DNA from: Blattabacterium cuenoti
GTDB taxonomy: Bacteria; Bacteroidota; Bacteroidia; Flavobacteriales; Blattabacteriaceae
Assembly: GCF_014251715.1 (NCBI RefSeq)
Contig: NZ_CP059198.1
Span: 505,721 to 569,720, forward strand
DNA: 64,000 nt
Reading direction: 5' to 3'
Below are positions 33,816-43,996 of the stretch, one piece after another (positions within the stretch are counted from its first letter, which is position 1; every line of letters begins with the position of its first letter). The translations under genes and the position numbers were made by a program. The notes under the pieces were generated by a model that saw only the letters and a list, made by a program, of their open reading frames with translations, ran no database searches and was not told the origin of the DNA.

Positions 33816-34976
33816 ATGGCAGAAATAATATCGATGCCCCAATTGAGTGATACAATGGAAGAGGGCACTGTAATTAAATGGAATAAAAAAATAGGAGATG
33901 AAGTTTCAGAAGGAGATATTTTAGCTGAAATAGAAACGGATAAAGCAACTCAAGATTTTGAAATTGATGTTAATGGAATTTTACTTTTTATTGGAGTAAA
34001 AGAAGGGGAAAAAACACGTGTAAATGATATATTAGCGATTATAGGAGAAAAAGGGGAGGATATTAGTCATATCATTTCGAAATCAAAAAAACAAGAACAA
34101 AAAAAAATTAATAAAGAAGTAAAAGAAATAAATAAGGATAATAAAGATAGAATCTATATCTCACCTTTAGCAAAAAAAATGGCTATAAGTAAAGGAATTT
34201 CTATCCATAATATAAAAGGAAGCGGAGAATATGGAAGGATTATTAAAAAAGATATTGAATCTTATGAAAAAATAAAATTTAAAGAAGATTTTGTAAATAA
34301 AAAAAATGCTCATTCTTCTATGAGAAAAAGAATAGCAAAACATTTAACTTTTTCTAAATTTACAGCTCCACATTATTATTTATTTAGTGAAATTTGTATG
34401 GATAAATTGATTGAATTAAGAAAAAATTTAAATGATAAACTTTCTTTAGAAGAAAGAATATCATTTAATGATTTGATAATAAAATCCGTAGCTCAATCTT
34501 TAAAAAAAAATTCTAATATGAATGTATCTTGGAATGAAGAAGAAGTTTTATTTCATTCATCCATTAACATTGGAATTGCAGTAGCGGTTAAAGATGGATT
34601 AATAGTACCAGTTATTAAAAATGCCGATAAAAAATCATTATTGCAAATTTCAAAAGAAATAAAAAATAAAGTATTACGTTCAAAATCAAAAAAAATACAA
34701 CCAGAAGAAATAGAAAATAGTACTTTTACAGTTTCTAATTTGGGAATGTATGGAATAGAATCTTTTACTTCTATTATTAATACACCTAATTCATCTATTT
34801 TATCTGTAGGATCTATTATGGAACGACCAATTATAAAAAATTCTAAAATAGAAATAGGAAATATTATGAAAATTACTTTATCTTGTGATCATAGAATAAT
34901 AGATGGAGCTATAGCAAGTTTATATATTCATTCGCTTAGAAAATTGTTAGAAGATCCTATTACTATCTTATTTTAA
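33816..34976 (+). CDS. pdhC: Pyruvate dehydrogenase E2, dihydrolipoamide acetyltransferase
   Basis: Core acetyltransferase of the pyruvate dehydrogenase complex. It has a single N-terminal lipoyl domain with the lipoylated Lys in EIETDKATQDFEI, a Lys-rich linker, the E1/E3-binding domain (ISPLAKKMAISKGISIHNIKG) and the catalytic domain ending with the His/Asp motif CDHRIIDGA (about His359 and Asp363). At 386 aa it is shorter than homologues that have two or three lipoyl domains. It ends convergently on terC with a 4-base overlap. The lipoyl content would have to be supplied by lipoate enzymes elsewhere. Confidence 0.94.
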   Translation: MAEIISMPQLSDTMEEGTVIKWNKKIGDEVSEGDILAEIETDKATQDFEIDVNGILLFIGVKEGEKTRVNDILAIIGEKGEDISHIISKSKKQEQKKINKEVKEINKDNKDRIYISPLAKKMAISKGISIHNIKGSGEYGRIIKKDIESYEKIKFKEDFVNKKNAHSSMRKRIAKHLTFSKFTAPHYYLFSEICMDKLIELRKNLNDKLSLEERISFNDLIIKSVAQSLKKNSNMNVSWNEEEVLFHSSINIGIAVAVKDGLIVPVIKNADKKSLLQISKEIKNKVLRSKSKKIQPEEIENSTFTVSNLGMYGIESFTSIINTPNSSILSVGSIMERPIIKNSKIEIGNIMKITLSCDHRIIDGAIASLYIHSLRKLLEDPITILF

Positions 34977-35671
34977 TTTTTTATGATTTTTTTTATCCAT
35001 GAAAATAAAATAGGGAAGGCAAAAAATATAGAAATAATTAACAAAGAAAATATTCCTTCGGATGTAAAAAAACTAGATTTCTTTTCAAAAGAAGAAAAAA
35101 CAAGTTTTATTCCTAGAACAATGATGATAAAAAAGGCATAATTTTTCAATTTTGGAAATTTTTCCATTAATTTAATAAAAAATTTTGCCATTAATCTCAT
35201 TGTTAAAATTCCTATAAATACACCTAGAAAAATTAATATAAAGTTCTCTGATAGAGCAACGGAAACGAATATGTTATCTATAGAAAAAGCTAAATCCATT
35301 ATTTCTATCAAAAAAATTACTTTCCAAAAAGAATCTTGTTTTTTTACATTTTTTGATAAAAAACTCTTTTTTTTAAAAAAATGGTTGAATCCTACAAAAA
35401 TTAAATATAATCCCCCTAATGGTTTTAACCACCATATTTTAATTAATATAGAAGCAAAAAATAGACATAATCCTCTGAAAAAATAAGCTCCAATTATTCC
35501 ATATTTTATAGCTTTTTTCCTATCCTCTTTTCTTATATTCATAATCATAGAAGCTAACATAGCTGCATTATCTATAGATAAAATACTTTCTATAAAAAAA
35601 AGATTTCCTATAATAGCAATAGATAAAAAAGGATGATTAATTATTTCTGTAATATATTTTACGATATTCAT
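34973..35671 (-). CDS. TerC-family integral membrane protein
   Basis: 232-aa polytopic membrane protein of the TerC family. Roughly seven hydrophobic segments. The conserved acidic motifs within membrane helices are visible as ESILSIDNAAMLASM and later MDLAFSIDNIFVSVAL. Some TerC proteins export manganese or help metallation of exported enzymes; others are tied to tellurite resistance. Which applies here cannot be decided. It lies 2 bases from the ABC exporter gene on the same strand and is probably co-transcribed with it. Confidence 0.83.
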   Translation of the reverse strand: MNIVKYITEIINHPFLSIAIIGNLFFIESILSIDNAAMLASMIMNIRKEDRKKAIKYGIIGAYFFRGLCLFFASILIKIWWLKPLGGLYLIFVGFNHFFKKKSFLSKNVKKQDSFWKVIFLIEIMDLAFSIDNIFVSVALSENFILIFLGVFIGILTMRLMAKFFIKLMEKFPKLKNYAFFIIIVLGIKLVFSSFEKKSSFFTSEGIFSLLIISIFFAFPILFSWIKKIIKN

Positions 35672-35673
35672 TT

Positions 35674-37512
35674 TTAAAAGCTTTGTAGAGCCATTAAATT
35701 ACTATAAGATCCTTTTTTTGAAATCAAAGTTTTATGTTTTCCTTCTTCTATAATTTTTCCTTTTTCTAACACAATAATATGATCTGCATTTTGTATAATA
35801 GTAGAAGATAATCGGTGAGCGATCACCAGAGATGTTTTATTTTTTATCATTTGATTTAACGTTTTTTGAACTTCTATCTCTGATTCCGTATCTAAAGAGG
35901 AAGTAGCTTCATCTAAAATCATGATTGGAGGATTTTTTAATACAGCTCTAGCTATGCTTATTCTTTGTTTTTGTCCTAAAGATAATTTATTACCATTGTA
36001 TCCAATAATAGTATCGTACCCTTTTGGAAGTCTTTTTATAAAATAATGTGCATTTGCAATTTTAGCTGCTTTAATAACAGAGTTAGCAGATATTTTTTTT
36101 TCTATTCCTAATCCTAATGCTATATTGTTAAAAACTGAATCATGAAAAAGAACCGGTTCTTGGGTAATCATTACCAATAATTTTCTATAATCTTTAATTC
36201 TTAAATATTTAAGATTAATTCCATCAATAGTTATTTCCCCAGATTTAACATCATAAAAATTGGCTAATAAATTAGCAATAGTAGATTTTCCACTTCCAGA
36301 TCTTCCTACTAAAGCTATTGTTTTACCTTTTTCTAAAGAAAAATTCAAATTTTTAATTAATCCAACATTGTTGTATGTAAAAGAGACATTACGAAATAAA
36401 ATTTTATTTTGAAAACGAAAAATAGATTTTGATCTTATTTTTTCATTTGAAAAACATTTAGTATTCAATATTTCTACAATACGTTCCGCAGATGCACTAC
36501 CTTTTTGAATATTAGATATAGAATTTACTAAATTTTTTGCTGGATTTATTATTTGAAAAAATAGACCTATAAAAGGAAAAAGTATTTCCGGAGCCATCCC
36601 TTTTTTTTCCAAAAAAAGTTTTCCTCCATACCAAATGATTAAAATCATAGTAATAAAAACTAAAAATTCACTCATTGGAGATGCTAATTCTTTTTTTCTA
36701 CTTACACGAGAAGAAAGTATCTTTTGATATTCAGATACTTGTTCAAAACGTTTTTGCATTTTATTTTCAGCATGAAAAATATTGATAGTTTTAATAGAAT
36801 TTAAGGTTTCTTCTATAATAGAAAATAATTTTCCCAATTGATTTTTAGCTCCTCTGGCATCTTTTTTGAAACTATTTCCTATAATAGATATTAAAGTTCC
36901 CATCAAAGGAAGTAATAAAAAAGCAAATAATGTCAATTGATTACTCATCAAAAACAAAGTCAATAAATAAAAAGAAAGCATTATGGGAGAACTAATTAAA
37001 TTTGCTAAAGAATTAACGATAGATATTTCTATTTCATTAACATCATTAGATAATCTAGACATCAAATCTCCATTTTTTTTATTTGAAAAAAAAATTATGG
37101 GTAAAGACAATATTTTCCTATGAAAATCATTTCTAATATTTCTAACAATAGAAGTTCTTATTCCTATTAAAAAATATTCTGCTAAATATCTAAAAATATT
37201 TCGAATTAAAAAAAGTAAAATAATAAAAATACAAAATATGGCCAAAGTGTTTATTTTTCCATATTTATATGATAATATTTTTATATAATCGTGAATATAT
37301 TTTATAATAAAATTAAAATAACCATTAAAAGAATTAAAGAATATTGTTTCATTTTTTTTATCAGGAACTTCCAGCAAAATGCTTAATACAGGTGATATAG
37401 ATAAGATAGATATAACTGAAAATAAAGAATATAAAAAATTACATGATATATTTATGATGTAATAATATTTATAGGGTTTTGAATAAGAAAAAATTTTTTT
37501 AAGTGCATTCAT
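35674..37512 (-). CDS. MsbA-like ABC exporter (fused membrane and ATPase domains)
   Basis: Half-transporter of the MsbA/lipid flippase type, about 612 aa from the chosen start. Six membrane helices fill the first 330 residues. The ATPase domain then shows Walker A GRSGSGKST, the Q loop, the signature LSLGQKQRIS, Walker B IMILDEATSSLD and a switch His in IAHRLS. The start is taken as the ATG at 37512 (MNALKKIFSYSKPYK), which matches the usual N-terminus. An in-frame ATG at 37557 would add 15 residues, but a -7 element lies between them. Likely cargo is lipid A core or another lipid, by family only. Confidence 0.87.
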   Translation of the reverse strand: MNALKKIFSYSKPYKYYYIINISCNFLYSLFSVISILSISPVLSILLEVPDKKNETIFFNSFNGYFNFIIKYIHDYIKILSYKYGKINTLAIFCIFIILLFLIRNIFRYLAEYFLIGIRTSIVRNIRNDFHRKILSLPIIFFSNKKNGDLMSRLSNDVNEIEISIVNSLANLISSPIMLSFYLLTLFLMSNQLTLFAFLLLPLMGTLISIIGNSFKKDARGAKNQLGKLFSIIEETLNSIKTINIFHAENKMQKRFEQVSEYQKILSSRVSRKKELASPMSEFLVFITMILIIWYGGKLFLEKKGMAPEILFPFIGLFFQIINPAKNLVNSISNIQKGSASAERIVEILNTKCFSNEKIRSKSIFRFQNKILFRNVSFTYNNVGLIKNLNFSLEKGKTIALVGRSGSGKSTIANLLANFYDVKSGEITIDGINLKYLRIKDYRKLLVMITQEPVLFHDSVFNNIALGLGIEKKISANSVIKAAKIANAHYFIKRLPKGYDTIIGYNGNKLSLGQKQRISIARAVLKNPPIMILDEATSSLDTESEIEVQKTLNQMIKNKTSLVIAHRLSSTIIQNADHIIVLEKGKIIEEGKHKTLISKKGSYSNLMALQSF

Positions 37513-37520
37513 TGAATAAA

Positions 37521-37528
37521 CAAAGGTA
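37521..37528 (-). promoter_or_regulatory. Candidate -7 element for the ABC exporter-terC operon
   Basis: On the minus strand TACCTTTG fits TAnnTTTG, with TTTA near the -33 position. It lies 8 bases upstream of the chosen ATG (37512), implying an almost leaderless mRNA and supporting that start over the ATG at 37557. Confidence 0.35.
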
Positions 37529-37587
37529 GTTATAAAATTTTTTAATCTAAATTTCATAATTTCATATTTATTAGCAAATAAAATAAA

Positions 37588-40332
37588 ATGCGTATAAGGA
37601 ACTTTTTTACAGTTTTTGTAACCATAATATTGACCACAATTTGTTTATATTATATACTTTCTAGTATATATTTTTTTGATACAAAATTATTAAAAAATAA
37701 TAAAAAAACTTTAAATCTAGGTTTAGATTTAAAAGGAGGAATTAGTATGATTTTAGATATATCCGAAAAAGATTTATTGAAAAAACTTTCTGAAAATTCC
37801 AAAAATTATATCTTTCTAAAAGCATTAGAAAATGCAGATAAGAAAAAAAAAGAGAATCCCAATATAGATTACTTATCTTATTTTATTAATGATATTAATA
37901 ATAAAAAAATTAATTTATCATCTCCTAATTTATTTGGAAATAGATCAAATATAGAAAATATTGATTTGAATAGTTCAAATACAGAAGTAGAAAAATTTAT
38001 TAGAAAAAAAATAGAATCCTCTATTATTTCTACTCAGAATATTTTAATATCTAGAATAGATCAATTTGGAATAATACAACCAAATATACAAAGAATAAAG
38101 AATTCTAATAGAATTTTAATAGAATTATCTGGAATAAAAAATATAGATAGAATAAAAAATATTTTAGAAAAAAAAGCAAAATTACATTTTTTTGAAACTT
38201 ATAATTTTAACGAAATTTTCCCATATTTTAATGTTATTAATAATTTTTTTAATAAAAAATTAAATAATAACATTAAAAAAAAATCTTTTATAGATATTTT
38301 GAATATTTCTTATATAAAGGATACAAATACAATAGGATTAGTTCATAAAAAATATAAAAAAATAATTTCTGAATTTTTGAATTCAACGGAGGCTACAAAT
38401 GCTTTACCATATAATTTACATAACATAAAATTTTTATGGGGACATAAAAGCGTTTCTAACGATGATTTTTTTACACTTTTTGCTGTAAAAAAAAATGATG
38501 AAGAAATGTCATCTTCTTTGACAGGAGATATGGTTACTCGTGCTTATAAATCTTTTGGTTCTTTTGATGAAATATCCATAAATATAAAAATGAATCAAGA
38601 AGGAACTAAAAAATGGAAAATATTTACTGAAAAAAATATTGGTAGAGGGATAGCAATAGTACTTGATGATTTAGTTTATACATGTCCTGTAGTAAAATCT
38701 GTTATACCAAATGGTATATCTCAAATATCTGGACGTTTTTCTATACAAGAATCTAATGATTTGGTAAATGTATTAAATGCAGGAGAATTACCTACTTCTG
38801 TAAAAATTGTTCAAACTTCAATTGTAGGACCTTCTTTGGGAAAAGAATCGATTCAAAAAGGTGTAAAATCTTTTTTAATAGCTTTATTTTTTGTTTTTTT
38901 TTGGATGATTTTTTATTATTTAATTCCAGGATTGTATGCTAATATTGTTTTAATTTTTAATATAATATTTATTTTTGGTGTTCTTATTTCCATAAATGCT
39001 GTATTAACTTTTCCTGGAATTGCAGGAGTAATATTAACATTAGCAATATCCATGGATGGTCATATTCTTATTTATGAAAGAATTAAGGAAAATATAAAAA
39101 ATAAAATCCCCATTACAACATCTATTAATGATAGTTATACATTTAAGGGAGCTTTATCGTCTATTCTAGATGGACAAATTACTACTTTATTATGTGGAAT
39201 TATTTTATTCTATTTCGGAATAGGACCAATTAGAGGATTTTCTACAACTTTAATTATTGGGATCATCATTTCTGTATTTACTTCAACTTGTTTAGGAAGG
39301 CTATTTTTAGAATGGCATTTAAAAAAAAATCCAAATATTATTTTTTATAATAAAATATTTGTTTTTATCTTTCATAAGATTATGAATATACAATGGGATT
39401 TTTTATCCAAAAGAAAATGGTTTTACATGATTTCTTCTGCTCTTTTAATTATTAGTATATATTCAATAATTTTTAAAGGATTAAATTTAGGATTAGATTT
39501 TGTTGGAGGACGTTCTTATGTAATTATTTTTGATCGTAAAATAATTCCTGAAAAAATTTCGGAAATTTTATCAAAAACATTTATAGAAAACAATAAACCT
39601 TCATTTCCACATGTCAAAACATTTGGACAAAAAAATAAACTAAAAATAGTGACTAAATACAAAATATGGGAAGAAAATAATAAAGTAGACGAAGAAATAT
39701 TGAAAAAAATGTTTTTTGCTTTGAAAAATTATTTTCCTATTGATTTTAATGATTTTAAAAATATAAAAAAAAACAAATATTTAGGTCTTTTATCTTCTGA
39801 AAAAGTAGGCCCTTTAATAGCTAAAAAATTGATTTATAAATCTTTTATTTCTATTATAATTTCTTTAATAGGAATATTTTTTTACATCTTTATAAGATTC
39901 AAAAAATGGCAATTTGGATTAGGAGCTGTAGTATCTCTTATACATGATTCCATCATTGTACTTGGAATATTTTCTTTTTTTCAAAAAAAATTTCCAATTA
40001 TGGAAATTGATCAAAATTTTATAGCGGCATTATTGACTATAATAGGTTACTCTATTAATGATACAGTGATAGTTTATGATAAAATTAGAAAAATTTCGGT
40101 AAAAAAAATATTTACAAAAAATGTTGTTAATAATGGAATTTCTAATTCTATTAGTAGAACTATAAATACTTCATTTCTTACTTTATTAGTAATTTCTATA
40201 CTTTTATTATTTGGAGGTCTTGCTATTCGTAGTTTTATGTTTGCTTTATTTATTGGAGTAAGTATTGGAACTTATTCCTCCATATTTATAGCTCCATCTA
40301 TAGTATATGATTGTTGTAAAATAAAAATATAG
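37588..40332 (+). CDS. secDF: Fused protein-export membrane protein SecD-SecF
   Basis: Proton-driven accessory of the Sec translocon that pulls substrates into the periplasm. Flavobacteria carry SecD and SecF as one chain, as here (914 aa). The SecD half has an N-terminal helix, LGLDLKGGISMILDI, a long periplasmic P1 domain (about 120-420) and the segments IQISGRFSIQE-like and ILTLAISMDGHILIYERIKE. The SecF half begins around residue 600 with GLNLGLDFVGGRSY and ends with YSINDTVIVYDKIR. Both halves are complete. It is divergent from the ABC exporter and followed 4 bases later by tatA. Confidence 0.95.
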   Translation: MRIRNFFTVFVTIILTTICLYYILSSIYFFDTKLLKNNKKTLNLGLDLKGGISMILDISEKDLLKKLSENSKNYIFLKALENADKKKKENPNIDYLSYFINDINNKKINLSSPNLFGNRSNIENIDLNSSNTEVEKFIRKKIESSIISTQNILISRIDQFGIIQPNIQRIKNSNRILIELSGIKNIDRIKNILEKKAKLHFFETYNFNEIFPYFNVINNFFNKKLNNNIKKKSFIDILNISYIKDTNTIGLVHKKYKKIISEFLNSTEATNALPYNLHNIKFLWGHKSVSNDDFFTLFAVKKNDEEMSSSLTGDMVTRAYKSFGSFDEISINIKMNQEGTKKWKIFTEKNIGRGIAIVLDDLVYTCPVVKSVIPNGISQISGRFSIQESNDLVNVLNAGELPTSVKIVQTSIVGPSLGKESIQKGVKSFLIALFFVFFWMIFYYLIPGLYANIVLIFNIIFIFGVLISINAVLTFPGIAGVILTLAISMDGHILIYERIKENIKNKIPITTSINDSYTFKGALSSILDGQITTLLCGIILFYFGIGPIRGFSTTLIIGIIISVFTSTCLGRLFLEWHLKKNPNIIFYNKIFVFIFHKIMNIQWDFLSKRKWFYMISSALLIISIYSIIFKGLNLGLDFVGGRSYVIIFDRKIIPEKISEILSKTFIENNKPSFPHVKTFGQKNKLKIVTKYKIWEENNKVDEEILKKMFFALKNYFPIDFNDFKNIKKNKYLGLLSSEKVGPLIAKKLIYKSFISIIISLIGIFFYIFIRFKKWQFGLGAVVSLIHDSIIVLGIFSFFQKKFPIMEIDQNFIAALLTIIGYSINDTVIVYDKIRKISVKKIFTKNVVNNGISNSISRTINTSFLTLLVISILLLFGGLAIRSFMFALFIGVSIGTYSSIFIAPSIVYDCCKIKI

Positions 40333-40336
40333 AAAA

Positions 40337-40585
40337 ATGAAAAATTTTTTGTTTATTAGTATTGAAGAAAGCTTTTTTATTATTTTTGTAGCGATACTCA
40401 TATTTGGTCCTAAAAAAATACCGGATATAGCTCGTGGTTTAGGAGAAGGAATACGATATTTTAAAAATGCTAAAGAAAAAATTAAAAATGAAATTATAAT
40501 GCAAAATAATATCAATAAACCTATTAAAGATAAAAAAATAAAGAAAAATATACCTCCTTATTCTATAAAACGAAATAATAATTAA
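40337..40585 (+). CDS. tatA: TatA/MttA-type twin-arginine translocase subunit
   Basis: 82-aa protein with a short N-terminal membrane helix followed by an amphipathic helix. The FGP motif and hinge (LIFGPKKIPDIARGLGEGIRYFKNAKEKIKNE) are characteristic of TatA. The tail is Lys-rich. It would form the pore of the Tat system for folded proteins, together with TatC, which is not in this window. It follows secDF closely and overlaps the ppiD-like gene by 4 bases at its 3' end. Confidence 0.88.
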   Translation: MKNFLFISIEESFFIIFVAILIFGPKKIPDIARGLGEGIRYFKNAKEKIKNEIIMQNNINKPIKDKKIKKNIPPYSIKRNNN

Positions 40586-42720
40586 TAATTTTTTCTATAA
40601 TCTTTTATTTTAGATTTTTCTATTAAAACATCTCCTAATTTTTCTAAAATATTTTTGCTTAAAAAAGAATTTAAAAGTTCTCTTTCATAAGAAATAGAAG
40701 AAGGATTCTTATATGTATATGTACTAAAACGTTTTAATGGTCTTATAAAAAAAACACCACTGTTACCTAATATAGGATTAGAAGTTTCATATAATTTTGA
40801 AGAAAAAGCATACCCCACTATTTTTGGTTCTTTGCAATTATTTATGATAGAATTATAGAAATTTATTTTATAAAATTTATTTATTTTTTTAGAAAAATGT
40901 AAAGCTATATTTTCCAAATTTTTATGAATTAATTCATTTTTTATTATTTTATTAAAATAAATTTTTAATTTATTATTAATTAAATATGGAGTTAAATTAT
41001 TTTTTATTTTTTCAATAGAAATTCCTTTTTTTTGAATTTTAGATAAAATTACTATAATATAATCTTTATTTGCAGTAGAAAAAATTTTTATATCTCCCTT
41101 TTTTCTATTTTTTTCATAAGACCAATTGATAATTTTTTTATCTAATTCCGTATTTAATCCATTAATATTCCATTGATTATTTTTTACTTCTTCTAAAAAA
41201 ATTGTTTCATATCTTTTTTTTCTTGCATTGTTAATAAATGTATTTAAATTAGAATTTTTATTTTTTTCCACAAATTTAACAATATTTTTATGAAACATTT
41301 TTTCCGTTTTTTTTGATGGAAAAAGTGTTTTTATTATTATAGCAAACTGATAAACAGGTTTAATATCTTTTTTATTATCTATTTTTATAATATGATAACC
41401 AAATTTAGTTTCAGTAATCCCTATCATTCCTATTTTATTTTCTGAAGAAAAAATATCAAATTTTCCTGGAAAATTTTGTTCTCCATATTTCATCCATCCT
41501 AAACTACCTTTATTTATTTTAGCATTCATAAAATCATCAGATTTTTTTTCAACTAAATAATTGAATCTATTAGGATTTTTTTTAATAGTATTATATATTT
41601 TTTTAGCTATTTTTTCAGCTTCTTTTTTGGTTCTACTATTATAATAACGTATAGCTTCTTTATGAGAAATTAATATATGACTGGATAAAACAGAATTATG
41701 TATCATTTTTTTTCCTGTTAATTTAGCCATGATATAAATGTTATTTTCTTTCACTGGACCAAACATACTTCCAATACTATTATTGTTTTTTACAAAATTT
41801 TGAAAAATAGGAGGAAGGTTTTTTTTTAAATAAAAATTAGAATCAAAAGGTTTTTCAGATTGATTAGAAACAATTATAGAATGATGATTGGAATCTTTAA
41901 ATTTATAAAATAATTTTTTCATTTTATAATCCATATTTTTCTCATCAAACAATGAAGGATGAGAACGAAAAATAACGAAACTCAAACTCCTTAAATCTTC
42001 TTTTTTATAAAGAAATTTATTTTTTTTAATATAATTACAAATATCATTATTACTTATAGAATTATATTTTTTTTCTATTTCGGAATAAGGGATAAAAATA
42101 TAATCAATGATAGAAAAAAAATTTTTATTTTTATAATTTAATTCAGCTTCTATAGAAGAAGTATTAAATCCATACATTAACATTTCTACATATTTTCTTG
42201 CGATAATCCTTTTTTTAATGTTATTTTTTTCATAATCCCAAATATTTTTTTCCTCTTCTATTTGAGGCGTTATAGATGTTACATTTCTAGATAATTTTTC
42301 TAAATTTTTCAAATATAATTGGAATTTTTTTATATCCATTTTCCCCTTTTTATCTTGAAAATCTATAATTTTACTATATATAGATTGTTTTTTAATAGCA
42401 TTCCAAAAATCTTTTTTTGTATTTTGTATTCCTAATTTTACTGCCTGTTGATTTAATACTTTTTCATTAACTAATAATTTCCAAGCATCATTTTTTAAAT
42501 AAAAATCAGGTTCTTCTTCACGAAATCGTTTCAAAAATTGAAAACAATCAAGATATTCTTTTACAGAAATATTCTCTCCATTTACTTTTCCTATTACATT
42601 TGAATTTTTATAAAAAAATTTTAATAAAAAGTTAGGATCTAATATGAAAAAAATTAAAGAAATTCCTATAAATAAGAAAATAAACCATGTATTTTTTCTA
42701 ATTTTTTCTAAAAAACTCAT
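40582..42720 (-). CDS. PpiD/SurA-like periplasmic peptidyl-prolyl isomerase
   Basis: 712-aa membrane-anchored chaperone. One N-terminal membrane helix (about residues 12-32), a SurA_N-like helical domain (about 35-200), then a parvulin-type rotamase domain (about 340-455). Typical parvulin segments are visible: SSHILISHKEA, GSLGWMKYGEQNFPGKF and TKFGYHIIKID. A second, degenerate parvulin-like repeat and a helical C-terminus follow. It assists folding of outer-membrane proteins leaving the Sec machinery. It lies in the conserved lptC, CBS-hemolysin, ppiD run of Bacteroidetes. Full length, with heavy Lys/Asn enrichment. Confidence 0.87.
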   Translation of the reverse strand: MSFLEKIRKNTWFIFLFIGISLIFFILDPNFLLKFFYKNSNVIGKVNGENISVKEYLDCFQFLKRFREEEPDFYLKNDAWKLLVNEKVLNQQAVKLGIQNTKKDFWNAIKKQSIYSKIIDFQDKKGKMDIKKFQLYLKNLEKLSRNVTSITPQIEEEKNIWDYEKNNIKKRIIARKYVEMLMYGFNTSSIEAELNYKNKNFFSIIDYIFIPYSEIEKKYNSISNNDICNYIKKNKFLYKKEDLRSLSFVIFRSHPSLFDEKNMDYKMKKLFYKFKDSNHHSIIVSNQSEKPFDSNFYLKKNLPPIFQNFVKNNNSIGSMFGPVKENNIYIMAKLTGKKMIHNSVLSSHILISHKEAIRYYNSRTKKEAEKIAKKIYNTIKKNPNRFNYLVEKKSDDFMNAKINKGSLGWMKYGEQNFPGKFDIFSSENKIGMIGITETKFGYHIIKIDNKKDIKPVYQFAIIIKTLFPSKKTEKMFHKNIVKFVEKNKNSNLNTFINNARKKRYETIFLEEVKNNQWNINGLNTELDKKIINWSYEKNRKKGDIKIFSTANKDYIIVILSKIQKKGISIEKIKNNLTPYLINNKLKIYFNKIIKNELIHKNLENIALHFSKKINKFYKINFYNSIINNCKEPKIVGYAFSSKLYETSNPILGNSGVFFIRPLKRFSTYTYKNPSSISYERELLNSFLSKNILEKLGDVLIEKSKIKDYRKNY

Positions 42721-42721
42721 T

Positions 42722-43987
42722 TTATAAATTTTTTTGAAGAAAAACTTCTTCTATTTTATTTTTAGATACTTTTTTTATTTCAATATAAAAATTTTTATTA
42801 ATGATAATTATTTCTCCATATTTTGGAATATTTCCTGTGTAAGTAACGATAAGACCTCCTAAAGTTTCGTATTTTTCAGATTTAGGAAGATCTATATTAT
42901 ATTTAGCATTAATAAAATCAATTTCTAAACGTGCAGAAAATAAAAATTTTTTATCATTTAATTTTTTATCCAATAAAATATTCTCATCATGTTCATCTTT
43001 TATATCTCCAATAAATTCTTCCAAAATATCTTCTATGGTTATCATTCCTGCAGTTCCTCCATATTCATCTAAAACTATAGCTATGCTTCTTTTTTTTCTA
43101 ATTAAAAGATCCATTATTTCTCTAACAGGAGTCGTTACATAAACCAATTCAACGGATCTAATTATAGATTCAATATTTTTTGGTTTTTTTAATAATTCTA
43201 AATAATGAATGTATCCAATAATATTATCTATATTATCTTGATAAATTACTATTTTAGATAACCCTTTTTCTGTGAATAAGTTACGAATATTATCCATAGA
43301 AAAAAATCTTATATTAGAAGAAATAATTTCTTTTCTAGGAACCATACATTCTCGCGCTTTTTTTTCAGAAAAATCCAAAGCTTTGTGAAAAATTTCAATT
43401 TCAAATTCAACGAATCCTTTCTCTTTTACATCGTTTTCTATATTTTCTGATAAAAAATAAATTAAATCTTCTTTATCAAAAATTTTTTTTTTATTATTTT
43501 CCTTTTCTCCTAAAATTTTCAAAAAAACATTAGATATCCAAATAACTGAATTTGTAATAGGAGAAAAAATTTTGCATATAATATATGCAGGTACAATAAA
43601 TAAACTCAATAATTCGTTAGAATATACACTAAATATTATTTTAGGAATAAATTCTCCCATAATTAAAATAACAGTAGCAGAAAAAACCGTTTCTAAAAAA
43701 AAAATCCATAAAGAATTATCAAAAAATTCTTTTGGTAGAATAGAAAAAAATAATTTTCCCATATAAATACCATATATAACTAAAGAGATCGTATTCCCTA
43801 TCAACATTGTTGTTATGAATTTTTTAGGATCATTAATACTCTTAGAAAGAAGTTTAGAACGAAATGAATCTTTTTTCTTTTCTAATTCTATTTGAAATAA
43901 ACTAGAAGAAATTAAGGCCATTTCCATTCCAGAAAAAAAAGCAGATATAAGTATAGTGATAAAAACTATACTAATATAAAAAATCAT
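42722..43987 (-). CDS. CBS-domain hemolysin-like transporter (CorC/GldE type)
   Basis: 421-aa protein with the three-part architecture of the CorC/HlyC family. An N-terminal DUF21 membrane domain (four helices, SAFFSGMEMALISS and LIGNTISLVIYG) is followed by a pair of CBS domains (about 205-325, with ARECMVPRKE and IAIVLDEYGGTAGMITIEDILEEFIGDI). A C-terminal CorC_HlyC domain ends it. Relatives mediate Mg2+/Co2+ efflux; one flavobacterial branch is GldE, linked to gliding, but no gliding system is evident here. It lies 1 base from the ppiD-like gene and 9 from lptC on the same strand. Confidence 0.87.
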   Translation of the reverse strand: MIFYISIVFITILISAFFSGMEMALISSSLFQIELEKKKDSFRSKLLSKSINDPKKFITTMLIGNTISLVIYGIYMGKLFFSILPKEFFDNSLWIFFLETVFSATVILIMGEFIPKIIFSVYSNELLSLFIVPAYIICKIFSPITNSVIWISNVFLKILGEKENNKKKIFDKEDLIYFLSENIENDVKEKGFVEFEIEIFHKALDFSEKKARECMVPRKEIISSNIRFFSMDNIRNLFTEKGLSKIVIYQDNIDNIIGYIHYLELLKKPKNIESIIRSVELVYVTTPVREIMDLLIRKKRSIAIVLDEYGGTAGMITIEDILEEFIGDIKDEHDENILLDKKLNDKKFLFSARLEIDFINAKYNIDLPKSEKYETLGGLIVTYTGNIPKYGEIIIINKNFYIEIKKVSKNKIEEVFLQKNL

Positions 43988-43996
43988 ACAATTTTA